This document shows positions 57,043 through 64,000 of a stretch of DNA of 64,000 nucleotides, one piece after another. Both the position numbers and the translations under genes were made by a program. The notes beneath the pieces were generated by a model, which was given only the letters and a program-made list of their open reading frames with translations, did no database searches and had not been told where the DNA came from. Source of the stretch: Euzebyella marina (GTDB taxonomy: Bacteria > Bacteroidota > Bacteroidia > Flavobacteriales > Flavobacteriaceae); NCBI RefSeq assembly GCF_014855515.1, contig NZ_JACYFK010000002.1, positions 558,001 to 622,000 on the forward strand, written 5' to 3'. Position 1 is the stretch's first letter. Every line of letters starts with the position of its first letter.

Positions 57043-60000
57043 TTAAAAAATATAGCGTAAACCGAACTGAATTTGCCAACGCGAAAGTAAACTAGAGTCA
57101 TAAACAAAACTGTCGGTCAATCCGGTATTGAATGTATAGGTCGGTTCGCTGGTAGCGGGATCAACGGTCACCGAAAGTGGGTTAGGCGTATTAGGTTGTT
57201 GCACGAGACCCCAATCGCTGTTCAAAAGGTTACCGAAATTCAAAATATCCATACTAAATTGTATCGTGTGCACTTTCTCATCGGTCACATTCAATCGGTA
57301 ATCTTGAAGTAATTTCACATCCCATTTACCCCTCCAAGGAGCTAAGGCGCCATATCTATCAAAATATTCACCTCTATGGTCGCTCATATAGTCGTCTTGT
57401 TGAATGAAATTTTCGAAGGCTTGAGCTTGTCCGGCTCCTGAAAACTGCATTTGTTGAACTTCGGCCTCCGTAGGAATGTAAAGAAGGTCATTGTTCTGAA
57501 AAGAGCTATCATTGTTTAAATTGCCGGCATAGGTATAGTTGAACCTTCCTCCTTGTGCATATTCAAAGAAGGTCGAGATAGTGGTAGACCATTTATCATT
57601 TCCATATACGAATTGTTTGGATCCCACGCCGATAAACCTATGCGTGTCACCATATTTTGAATAAGACAGAACATCTGCATTCGCGTTTCCATAGTTCGGG
57701 TTGAAATCAAAAGCGTCACCCGTAATCTCGGCTTCGATGGAGTTGACATCTTTTGCATTTAGGTAATTGTAGGCCAAGCTTGTGTAAAGGCCGTTATCCC
57801 AGTTTCTTTGGGCCTTTAAAGAAGCATTCCATATTCTGCCCTTATCGGAATTGGTAAAAACATACCCGTTGTTACCTTTATCCGAATCGGCATAAATGGG
57901 TCTGTTATCACCGGGGGCATTCAATGTCAAAGTTGGATTTCTCAAGCCCCAGTTTTGCACGTGGGCTCCATTTATATCCTTGGTATAAGAGACATCAGCA
58001 GTCAAAATGATACCGTTATCGAGTCGGTGGTCGGCACCAATATTCGTACGCCATACTTGCGGCCATTTAAAGTCTGGATCCACAATTTGGTAGAAGAACG
58101 AATCTAGACCCTGCACCTGATTACCCAACCAAACAAAAGGGAAACGACCAGTAAAAACCCCGCTTCCACCTCTTATCTGAGTGGTTTGGTTTCCATTTAA
58201 ATCCCAATTAAAACCAACCCTAGGCGAAATTAGGAAATCGTTGCTGGGCAGGGTTTCCGAGTCCAATTGAGTCTCTTGATTCGATTGCGGATTGAAATAA
58301 GAAATCGAAGGGTCGAAGGTAAAGGGCTTACGAGCGATATTCTCGCGAATTTTATCTTGGGTATCAAAATACAAAGGCTTATCTAACCGAACACCATAGG
58401 TCAATTTAAAATCGGAGGTTACGTTCCAATCATCTTGTACATAAATAGAGAATTGGCCCACATTGGTTTCCGCCAAGGCCCATCCGCCTTCATTACCTTC
58501 GCCTGCTGCATTGCTGTTGTCGAAGATGTTCTGGGCATTTGCCAGAGCAGCAGCCAACGTACCATCAGTAATATCGGTTTGAAAGGCTGCCAAACTCGGG
58601 TATGCCGCAAAGGCACCCACCTCTTGTACGAAATCGCCATCTTCATCATAACCATAGGCACCTAAGTTAAAGGAATTATCAAACTGAAATTTTTCCAATG
58701 AGGCACCGATTGTTAGCGTATGGTTACCCAAAAAGTAATTGAAGTTATTGGTTACCTGAAAGACCTTTTGATCTAATCTATTGTTGATGGAAAAAGGCTC
58801 ATGACCTGCTATGATATAATTGCTTCCTGCACCATCTTGAATAGTTATGGCAGGTATGGGGGCCGATAATGCATTACGATAATCATCGAAATGTGAGTAA
58901 CCCACTTGAAGTTTATTGGTGGCGTTATCACCAAAAGTTGAATTCAGCTCTAATTGTACCGATTGCAAATTATTGTTGATTTCATAGCCGCTGTTTTCAA
59001 ATTGTAACACTTGAAAACTTGGTCCTCTAATACCCAAGGCAGTCGGGTGTGCGGGTTTTTCTTTTGAAGCACTAAGAAAGTTATATATCAATGCCAATCG
59101 GTGGTCGCTATTTACGTTCCAGTCAAGTTTAAGGATACCTTTGGTGGATTCCGCTCCATAAGTAAATCCTTGATAGCGACCTGTGTCATAACCTAATCCA
59201 GCAAGGGAGTTTTGAACGGTTATAAGATCACCCTCCGTAACCCTAGATTCATTTATAGCGCCAGAACCTGTATTTGGAACCCAACCATTAGAACCAAGGT
59301 CATCTCTCTGATCACGTTCGAAATTGGCAAAAAAGAAAAGCTTGTTCTTAACTACAGGCCCACCGATACTTATGCCATATTGATTTTGCTTAAGGTCGGG
59401 CTTCACTACGTCTTCGCCTTTTATTCTACCACCCGTCAAGTCTTCATTTCTAAAGAAGCCATATACGGTACCGTGAAATTCGTTGGTACCACTTTTGGTC
59501 ACCGCATTTACGGTAGCACCGGTAAATCCGGATTGGGTTACATCGTAGGGCGCCAACGACACTTGAATCTGGTCAATGGCATCTAGAGAGATTGGCTGTG
59601 ATTCGGTTTGCCCACCTGGCGTTGGCGAATCGAGACCGAAAGGATTATTAAAAATGGCCCCGTCAAGAGAGAAATTATTGTATTGGTCATTTCTACCACC
59701 AAAAGAATTACCGGAAGATGAAGGTTCCAACCTTGTAAAATCTTGGGCCGATCGAGATATGGTTGGTAATCGAGTAAGTTCTCTTCTACCGACGCTTGTT
59801 TCTGCACCGGTACGGTCGCTTCCGAAAGTACCTCCCCTATCCGATATGACTACCACTTCATCAAGAGCCTGACTTTCGGTCTGCAAGAGCACATCTAAAG
59901 TAAAAGTTTTACCAAGTGTAAGGTTAATGTCTCCAATGAGTTGTTCTTTGAACCCTACATAAGAAATTGTTACTTCGTAGGGCCCGCCCACACGAAGGTT

Positions 60001-60201
60001 AAGAATCTTGAACAAGCCGTCTTCATTGGTTATTGCACCATAGGTAGTACCTGTTGGAGTGTGTATAGCTACGACATTTGCACCAAGCAAAGGTTGGTTT
60101 TGGTCGTCAACGACCGATCCCGACATGTTTGAAGTGGTTACTTGGGCATTTAAACCAAAGCAGAGCAGCAGTAGGCAAGTAATTAGATAATACTTTTTCA
60201 T
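57043..60201 (-). CDS. Oar-like TonB-dependent receptor
   Basis: A 1052-residue outer membrane protein. Signal peptide (about 1-19, CFGLNAQ), CarboxypepD_reg domain (about 22-115, SGSVVDDQNQPLLGANVVAIHTPTGT), plug region with ALDEVVVISDRGGTFGSDRTGAETSV, YNNFSLDGAIFNNPFGLDSPTPGGQ and FTGATVNAVTKSGTNEFHGTVYGFFRNEDL, then a large barrel ending in GLRYIF. The plug follows the Oar/OmpA-like type rather than SusC. Substrate unknown; Oar-type proteins are implicated in protein transport in some bacteria. Transcribed alone. Confidence 0.92.
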   Translation of the reverse strand: MKKYYLITCLLLLCFGLNAQVTTSNMSGSVVDDQNQPLLGANVVAIHTPTGTTYGAITNEDGLFKILNLRVGGPYEVTISYVGFKEQLIGDINLTLGKTFTLDVLLQTESQALDEVVVISDRGGTFGSDRTGAETSVGRRELTRLPTISRSAQDFTRLEPSSSGNSFGGRNDQYNNFSLDGAIFNNPFGLDSPTPGGQTESQPISLDAIDQIQVSLAPYDVTQSGFTGATVNAVTKSGTNEFHGTVYGFFRNEDLTGGRIKGEDVVKPDLKQNQYGISIGGPVVKNKLFFFANFERDQRDDLGSNGWVPNTGSGAINESRVTEGDLITVQNSLAGLGYDTGRYQGFTYGAESTKGILKLDWNVNSDHRLALIYNFLSASKEKPAHPTALGIRGPSFQVLQFENSGYEINNNLQSVQLELNSTFGDNATNKLQVGYSHFDDYRNALSAPIPAITIQDGAGSNYIIAGHEPFSINNRLDQKVFQVTNNFNYFLGNHTLTIGASLEKFQFDNSFNLGAYGYDEDGDFVQEVGAFAAYPSLAAFQTDITDGTLAAALANAQNIFDNSNAAGEGNEGGWALAETNVGQFSIYVQDDWNVTSDFKLTYGVRLDKPLYFDTQDKIRENIARKPFTFDPSISYFNPQSNQETQLDSETLPSNDFLISPRVGFNWDLNGNQTTQIRGGSGVFTGRFPFVWLGNQVQGLDSFFYQIVDPDFKWPQVWRTNIGADHRLDNGIILTADVSYTKDINGAHVQNWGLRNPTLTLNAPGDNRPIYADSDKGNNGYVFTNSDKGRIWNASLKAQRNWDNGLYTSLAYNYLNAKDVNSIEAEITGDAFDFNPNYGNANADVLSYSKYGDTHRFIGVGSKQFVYGNDKWSTTISTFFEYAQGGRFNYTYAGNLNNDSSFQNNDLLYIPTEAEVQQMQFSGAGQAQAFENFIQQDDYMSDHRGEYFDRYGALAPWRGKWDVKLLQDYRLNVTDEKVHTIQFSMDILNFGNLLNSDWGLVQQPNTPNPLSVTVDPATSEPTYTFNTGLTDSFVYDSSLLSRWQIQFGLRYIF

Positions 60202-60235
60202 ATTGATAGGTTTGAGTTAATTTACCGTGAAATTA

Positions 60236-60271
60236 AAACAAAAAAAAAGAGCTATGCGCGCATAGCTCTTT
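60236..60271 (-). terminator. Terminator after rplI
   Basis: AAAGAGCTATGCG and CGCATAGCTCTTT form a perfect 26-base palindrome, followed on the minus strand by a run of T. It closes the rpsF-rpsR-rplI operon. Confidence 0.9.
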
Positions 60272-60297
60272 AAACTTATCAAATGAATATCAACCGC

Positions 60298-60750
60298 TTA
60301 CTTCTGTTCTGGTATAACTTCAAAGTCAAACTGAATGTTTACCTCACGATGTAAACGAATGTCAGCAGTATAAGGCCCAGCCCTTTTGATGGCTCCACCT
60401 TTGATGCTGATAAACTTTTTGTCGATTTCATGACCATCTTTAGCCAAAACATCTGCCAAATCAGCAGAAGTTACAGATCCAAAAAGTTTGTCACCGGCGC
60501 CAACCTTAGCTGGAATCTTAACTTCCAACTTAGCCAAAGCGTCAGCTGTACTTTTTGCTGAATCAACAATTTTCTTCTCTTTATGGGCTCTTTGCCTTAA
60601 GTTCTCTTCAAGAACCTTTTTAGCCGAAGGTGTAGCCATAGTAGCCATACCTCTAGGTATCAGGTAATTTCTTCCGTAACCGTTTTTAACAGTTACGATA
60701 TCGTCTTTAAAGCCCAAATGCTCTACGTCTTGCTTTAATATAAGTTCCAT
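60298..60750 (-). CDS. rplI: 50S ribosomal protein L9
   Basis: Binds 23S rRNA near domain V. The 150-residue protein begins MELILKQDVEHLGFKDDIVTVKNGYGRNYLIPRGMA, the conserved N-terminal domain, then a long helix and a C-terminal domain with GDKLFGSVTSADLADVL. It follows rpsR by 12 bases and ends the operon. Confidence 0.98.
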   Translation of the reverse strand: MELILKQDVEHLGFKDDIVTVKNGYGRNYLIPRGMATMATPSAKKVLEENLRQRAHKEKKIVDSAKSTADALAKLEVKIPAKVGAGDKLFGSVTSADLADVLAKDGHEIDKKFISIKGGAIKRAGPYTADIRLHREVNIQFDFEVIPEQK

Positions 60751-60762
60751 CTTGCCTTAAAT

Positions 60763-61059
60763 TTATTTTAGTAGATCACCTACGTATGGCATTAAAGCCA
60801 AGTGACGTGCCCTCTTTACCGCTTGGGCCACTTTGCGTTGGTACTTCAAAGAAGTTCCGGTAAGTCGTCTTGGTAAAAGTTTACCTTGCTCGTTTACCAA
60901 TTTGATCAAGAAATCAGGATCTTTATAATCGATATATTTAATACCTGATTTTTTGAAACGACAGTACTTCTTCTTAGTATTTGTCTCAATGTTCAATGGG
61001 GTCAAATAACGAATTTCCCCATCTTTTTTTCCTTTCGCTTGCTGTTGTAATGTTGCCAT
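60763..61059 (-). CDS. rpsR: 30S ribosomal protein S18
   Basis: Partner of S6 in the 30S platform. The 98-residue protein has [64 protein letters not shown], highly conserved in S18. One Cys remains in the N-terminal part. It lies 5 bases after rpsF. Confidence 0.98.
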   Translation of the reverse strand: MATLQQQAKGKKDGEIRYLTPLNIETNTKKKYCRFKKSGIKYIDYKDPDFLIKLVNEQGKLLPRRLTGTSLKYQRKVAQAVKRARHLALMPYVGDLLK

Positions 61060-61064
61060 AATAC

Positions 61065-61403
61065 TTACGCTTTAGCTTTTAACCTTGTTCTTCTTTTTTC
61101 AGCCCACTCGATGGCGTGCTTGTCTAATTTTACGGTCAAGAACCGCATTATCCGCTCATCTCTCTTGAATTCTTGCTCATAAGGAGCAATTACACTACCA
61201 GGTGCGGTGAACTCGAACAAATGGTAAAAACCACTTTTCTTGTGTTGTATGGCATAGGCCAATTTCTTCAGTCCCCAGTTTTCTTTAGAGACCATTTTGG
61301 CGCCATTGTTAATTAAGAAATCCTCGAATTTCTTAACTGTTTCCGCAATCTGGTCTTCAGAAAGCACGGGATTCAAAATGAAAACAGTTTCGTAATGGTT
61401 CAT
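61065..61403 (-). CDS. rpsF: 30S ribosomal protein S6
   Basis: First gene of the rpsF-rpsR-rplI operon. From the ATG at 61403 it has 112 residues: [26 protein letters not shown] and [25 protein letters not shown], with the C-terminal RTRLKAKA. An upstream in-frame start at 61454 would add residues not seen in S6 and would overlap the promoter, so I reject it. Confidence 0.97.
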   Translation of the reverse strand: MNHYETVFILNPVLSEDQIAETVKKFEDFLINNGAKMVSKENWGLKKLAYAIQHKKSGFYHLFEFTAPGSVIAPYEQEFKRDERIMRFLTVKLDKHAIEWAEKRRTRLKAKA

Positions 61404-61425
61404 AAATGTATATTTTTTAGGAGCG

Positions 61426-61456
61426 CAAAAGTAATAATATTTATGACACTTCACAA
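61426..61456 (-). promoter_or_regulatory. Promoter of the rpsF operon
   Basis: Minus-strand TACTTTTG (61426-61433) matches TAnnTTTG exactly and CTTG (61453-61456) stands in for the -33 TTTG at 19-base spacing. The start codon is 23 bases downstream of the -7 element. Confidence 0.6.
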
Positions 61457-61561
61457 GAAAAGAGAATTTTCTTCGTTATAGATGGGTAACCTTAAAAAAT
61501 CGAACTTAACCAAATCTTAACCTATGGTCATTGCAAATTACACAGGAAATCGGACGAACTT

Positions 61562-61577
61562 TACAAGTTTACTTGTA
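61562..61577. promoter_or_regulatory. Palindrome upstream of the LytTR regulator gene
   Basis: TACAAGTTTACTTGTA is a perfect 7-bp inverted repeat with a TT centre, about 58 bases before the regulator ATG. It has the size of a transcription factor operator; the regulator binding it is unknown. Confidence 0.4.
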
Positions 61578-61635
61578 GTTGAACGTCAATTTTTAGTATT
61601 TTGTCGATGATTTAACCCCACAAATCGACCCATTT

Positions 61636-62328
61636 ATGAAATTAAGAAGTATTATTGTCGACGACTCGTCTATGCAGCGAATGGCGGTGGCAAAGTTGGT
61701 AAACAGTCATCCGAATTTGGCGATGGTGGCCGAATACAGCAATGCCATTGAAGCTAAAAACGGTATCAAAAACAACGAAATCGATTTGATTTTTCTTGAT
61801 GTTGAGATGCCGATCATCAGTGGTTTTGACCTACTTGAATCACTAGAGAACCGTCCGCAGGTAATTTTGATTACCGGAAAACCTGATTATGCCCTAAAGG
61901 CATTCGATTATGATGTAACAGATTATCTTCACAAACCTATTACCATGGCCCGTTTCGATGCCTCTGTAAAAAGAGCTATCAACAAATACGAGCAAATGCA
62001 CAAGGTTCAGGAAGACGAAGAGCATATATTCGTAAAAAGCAATCTGAAGAAAAGAAAGGTAATCTTAAACGATATCAAGTGGATAGAAGCCCTTGGTGAT
62101 TATATCAAGTTGGTAACCGATGAGGCCAATATTGTAATCTTATCGACCATGAAGTCTTTTGAAAAGCAGTTGCCTCAAGATAAATTCTTGAGAATACATA
62201 AGTCATACATTGTCAACTTAGAGAAAATCGAGAAGTTCAACAGTAAAAATGTTGAGGTAAGCGGAAGATCGATTCCTTTAAGCAGGAACAAGAAAACAGA
62301 GTTGGCCGAAGCACTGAGCAACGTCTAA
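61636..62328 (+). CDS. LytTR-family response regulator
   Basis: A 230-residue transcriptional regulator. The receiver domain (about 1-120) has the phospho-acceptor Asp in LIFLDVEMPIISGFDLL (about residue 55), ITGKPDYALKAFDYDVTDYLHKPI with the conserved Lys, and the LytTR DNA-binding domain (about 130-230) has IFVKSNLKKRKVILNDIKWIEALGDYIKLVT, FLRIHKSYIVNL and SGRSIPLSRNKK. No cognate kinase is nearby, so it is an orphan here. Strong terminator follows. Confidence 0.94.
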   Translation: MKLRSIIVDDSSMQRMAVAKLVNSHPNLAMVAEYSNAIEAKNGIKNNEIDLIFLDVEMPIISGFDLLESLENRPQVILITGKPDYALKAFDYDVTDYLHKPITMARFDASVKRAINKYEQMHKVQEDEEHIFVKSNLKKRKVILNDIKWIEALGDYIKLVTDEANIVILSTMKSFEKQLPQDKFLRIHKSYIVNLEKIEKFNSKNVEVSGRSIPLSRNKKTELAEALSNV

Positions 62329-62349
62329 ACTTTTACTCAGAATATAAAT

Positions 62350-62378
62350 AAAAGCCTCGTTCATACGAGGCTTTTTTT
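62350..62378. terminator. Bidirectional terminator between LytTR gene and priA
   Basis: AAAGCCTCGT and ACGAGGCTTT pair perfectly around TCAT, followed by T on the plus strand and preceded by A-rich sequence, so it serves both converging genes. Confidence 0.92.
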
Positions 62379-62381
62379 ATT

Positions 62382-64000
62382 CTATATATGATCTACATTA
62401 TAAATCACCCTGACACTTCGGTATTGAGAAACCGCATTGAACGACTTTTCTATTCTTCGAATAGATGACTTAACCCCCGACACTGAAGTACCCTTAGGAA
62501 TTTTGACCAAAATATGCTTCAGGTATTGATTGCGTATTCTTGCCACCGCCGGATACTCAGGACCTAGAACATTGCCGCCGAAACTGTTTCTCAGCGATTG
62601 GGCAAACCATTCGGCAGACTCGTTCAGGCGGTTATACTCTTTATGTTTAAAGGTTATCTTTATTATTCTATTCTTTGGTGGGTATTTATATTGTTCGCGC
62701 TCGTACAATTGTTCTTTGAACATACCCTCATAGTCGTTCACCGAAACTTGGTTTAAAATCTGATGATAAGGGTTGTAGCTTTGAACAATCACCTTTCCTC
62801 TTTTTTGGGTGCGCCCTGCCCTACCCGCTACCTGTGTCAATAATTGAAAACAACGCTCGTGTGCTCGAAAATCAGGAAAGTTTAATAAAGAGTCGGCATT
62901 CATAATACCTACTAAACTCACATTTCTAAAATCGAGTCCTTTGGTCAGCATTTGAGTACCCACCAAAATATCGACTTCTTGTTGTTCAAAGGCGTTTATG
63001 ATTTTTTCATAACCATGTTTACCACGCGTGGTGTCAAGATCCATTCGGGCAACCTTTGCATCAGGAAACAACAATTCTATTTCTTTCTCTACTTGTTCCG
63101 TACCAAACCCTTTAGTATCCAAGGTTGGGCTTCCACAAGCTTGACAACTCTCTGGCAATGCCATGTGATGACCGCAATAATGACAACGAAGTTGTTTTCT
63201 AAATTGATGATAGGTCAAACTCACATCACAATTCGGGCATTGAGGTGAATGGCCACACGTGGTGCATTCGACAATAGGGGCATAACCCCTTCTGTTTTGA
63301 AACAGAATTACCTGCTCCCCTTCATTAAGAGCTTCCTCAATTTGCAGAAATAACCTTTCGGAAAAATGACCCTTCATCCTCTTTTTCCGTGACTGCTCTT
63401 TGAGGTCGACCAATTCGATGTCAGGCATTAAAACATTACCAAAACGACGTTTGATTTCCGCAAAGCCATATTTGCCTGTTTTGGCATTTAGATAACTTTC
63501 AATACTAGGTGTAGCAGACCCGAGTAAAACATCACTATTATGAAGCTGCCCCAAAACAATGGCCGCATCTCTTGCATGATAGCGTGGCGCTGGGTCAAAC
63601 TGCTTAAAAGAACCCTCGTGTTCTTCATCAATGATTATTAGACCTAAATCGTTATAAGGTAGGAATAAAGCCGACCGTGCCCCTATTACTATTCTGGCCT
63701 TATTTTTATTGTTGAGTACGTTATTCCACACTTCAACACGCTCTTGCACATTGTATTTTGAGTGGTATACGGATACGTGTTCACCAAAATAATCTTGCAA
63801 ACGTGCAATCAATTGGGTCGTCAAAGCTATCTCAGGAAGCAGATAGAGCACCTGTTTACCTGACTTGATACACTCATCTATCAATTTTACATATACCTCC
63901 GTTTTTCCAGAAGAGGTAACCCCATACAGCAATGCGGTCTTTTGCTCTTCAAAACTCCGGTTAATAGCCTTAAAAGCATCCTCTTGAAACTCATTGAGTT
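62382..64000 (-). CDS. priA: Primosomal helicase PriA, N-terminal part cut by window
   Basis: Replication restart helicase. About 540 residues are visible; the frame is open to base 64000, so the N-terminal DNA-binding part (about 270 residues of a usual ~810) is outside. An apparent start near 63932 is internal. Walker A is GVTSSGKTEVY, the DEAH-type motif is IIIDEEHEGSFKQ, and the zinc cysteines include CTTCGHSPQCPNCD and CHYCGHHMALPESCQACG. Helicase motifs V-VI follow (LVGTQMLTKGLDF, QVAGRAGRT). Confidence 0.96.
   Translation of the reverse strand, partial: LNEFQEDAFKAINRSFEEQKTALLYGVTSSGKTEVYVKLIDECIKSGKQVLYLLPEIALTTQLIARLQDYFGEHVSVYHSKYNVQERVEVWNNVLNNKNKARIVIGARSALFLPYNDLGLIIIDEEHEGSFKQFDPAPRYHARDAAIVLGQLHNSDVLLGSATPSIESYLNAKTGKYGFAEIKRRFGNVLMPDIELVDLKEQSRKKRMKGHFSERLFLQIEEALNEGEQVILFQNRRGYAPIVECTTCGHSPQCPNCDVSLTYHQFRKQLRCHYCGHHMALPESCQACGSPTLDTKGFGTEQVEKEIELLFPDAKVARMDLDTTRGKHGYEKIINAFEQQEVDILVGTQMLTKGLDFRNVSLVGIMNADSLLNFPDFRAHERCFQLLTQVAGRAGRTQKRGKVIVQSYNPYHQILNQVSVNDYEGMFKEQLYEREQYKYPPKNRIIKITFKHKEYNRLNESAEWFAQSLRNSFGGNVLGPEYPAVARIRNQYLKHILVKIPKGTSVSGVKSSIRRIEKSFNAVSQYRSVRVIYNVDHI

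Noticed and set aside
59212-59586. 124-codon plus-strand frame inside the Oar-like receptor
   Set aside because: Antisense to a well-conserved plug region, with no recognisable protein.
63900-63932. Start of priA at 63932
   Set aside because: The sequence LLYGVTSSGKT is the internal Walker A region of PriA and the frame stays open to the window edge, so the true start is outside.

Overview
The base composition (AT-rich), the gene families and the promoter style (TAnnTTTG -7 elements) point to the chromosome of a marine-type member of the Flavobacteriaceae (Bacteroidota). Family markers are a PorP/SprF-type type IX secretion protein, a PorD-like DUF4835 protein, two TonB-dependent receptors with carboxypeptidase-like N-terminal domains (one with a DUF4249 partner), the Bacteroidota form of RpoZ, RprX/RprY-like two-component proteins, and the lineage-restricted families DUF4294, DUF6095, DUF6495 and DUF6913. 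The genus cannot be fixed from the sequence alone. The window is dense core chromosome. I found no tRNA, rRNA, insertion sequence, prophage, integrase or CRISPR array, and no stretch whose coding style looks foreign.

Layout. 1-12.2 kb: the 3' part of clpB, a TetR regulator, a PorP/SprF-SPOR fusion, a lipoprotein phosphatase, smpB, pcm, then a rightward run (Gfo/Idh/MocA oxidoreductase, PLP-binding protein, exonuclease/GIY-YIG fusion, potassium-type channel, miaA, gluconokinase). 12.2-24.8 kb, all leftward: GT2, YbbR, coaE, sensor kinase and response regulator; fabI; then bamD-rpoZ-coaBC-porD-recN; then DUF6913-dapA. 24.9-28.5 kb: a split 5'-nucleotidase, a conserved hypothetical, a polytopic membrane protein and a tiny membrane protein. 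28.5-31.5 kb leftward: ligA and prmC. 31.5-34.7 kb rightward: ribD, HAD phosphatase, EamA transporter, yigZ. 34.7-38 kb: thioesterase (leftward), dnaA, LMW phosphatase, RsmI-like methylase. 38-41.1 kb leftward: lysozyme-like protein, then dapF-GNAT-mltG. 41.3-48.2 kb rightward: HtrA protease, coiled-coil membrane protein, GNAT, trmD, rplS, a gene-poor 0.7 kb gap, and monomeric icd. 48.3-54.2 kb: TonB receptor/DUF4249/DUF6095, DUF4294 (leftward), M42 peptidase, NUDIX. 54.2-61.4 kb leftward: ZIP transporter, hisS, DUF6495, a large Oar-like receptor, and rplI-rpsR-rpsF. 61.6-64 kb: a LytTR response regulator and the C-terminal part of priA, cut by the window end.

The genes serve mostly housekeeping functions: translation (smpB, miaA, trmD, prmC, rplS, rpsF/rpsR/rplI, hisS), replication and repair (dnaA, ligA, recN, priA), CoA, lysine/peptidoglycan and riboflavin synthesis, protein quality control (clpB, htrA) and envelope/secretion work. 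Strong hairpin terminators, many of them usable in both directions, separate most convergent units.

I saw no convincing undescribed multi-gene system. The more interesting points are architectural: the PorP-coiled coil-SPOR fusion, the exonuclease/GIY-YIG fusion, a voltage-gated-type channel ending in a Cys4 ribbon, a 5'-nucleotidase split into two genes in reversed domain order, possibly leaderless smpB and ribD transcripts, a NUDIX gene whose start codon sits 3 nt after a terminator, and the unexplained rplS-icd gap.
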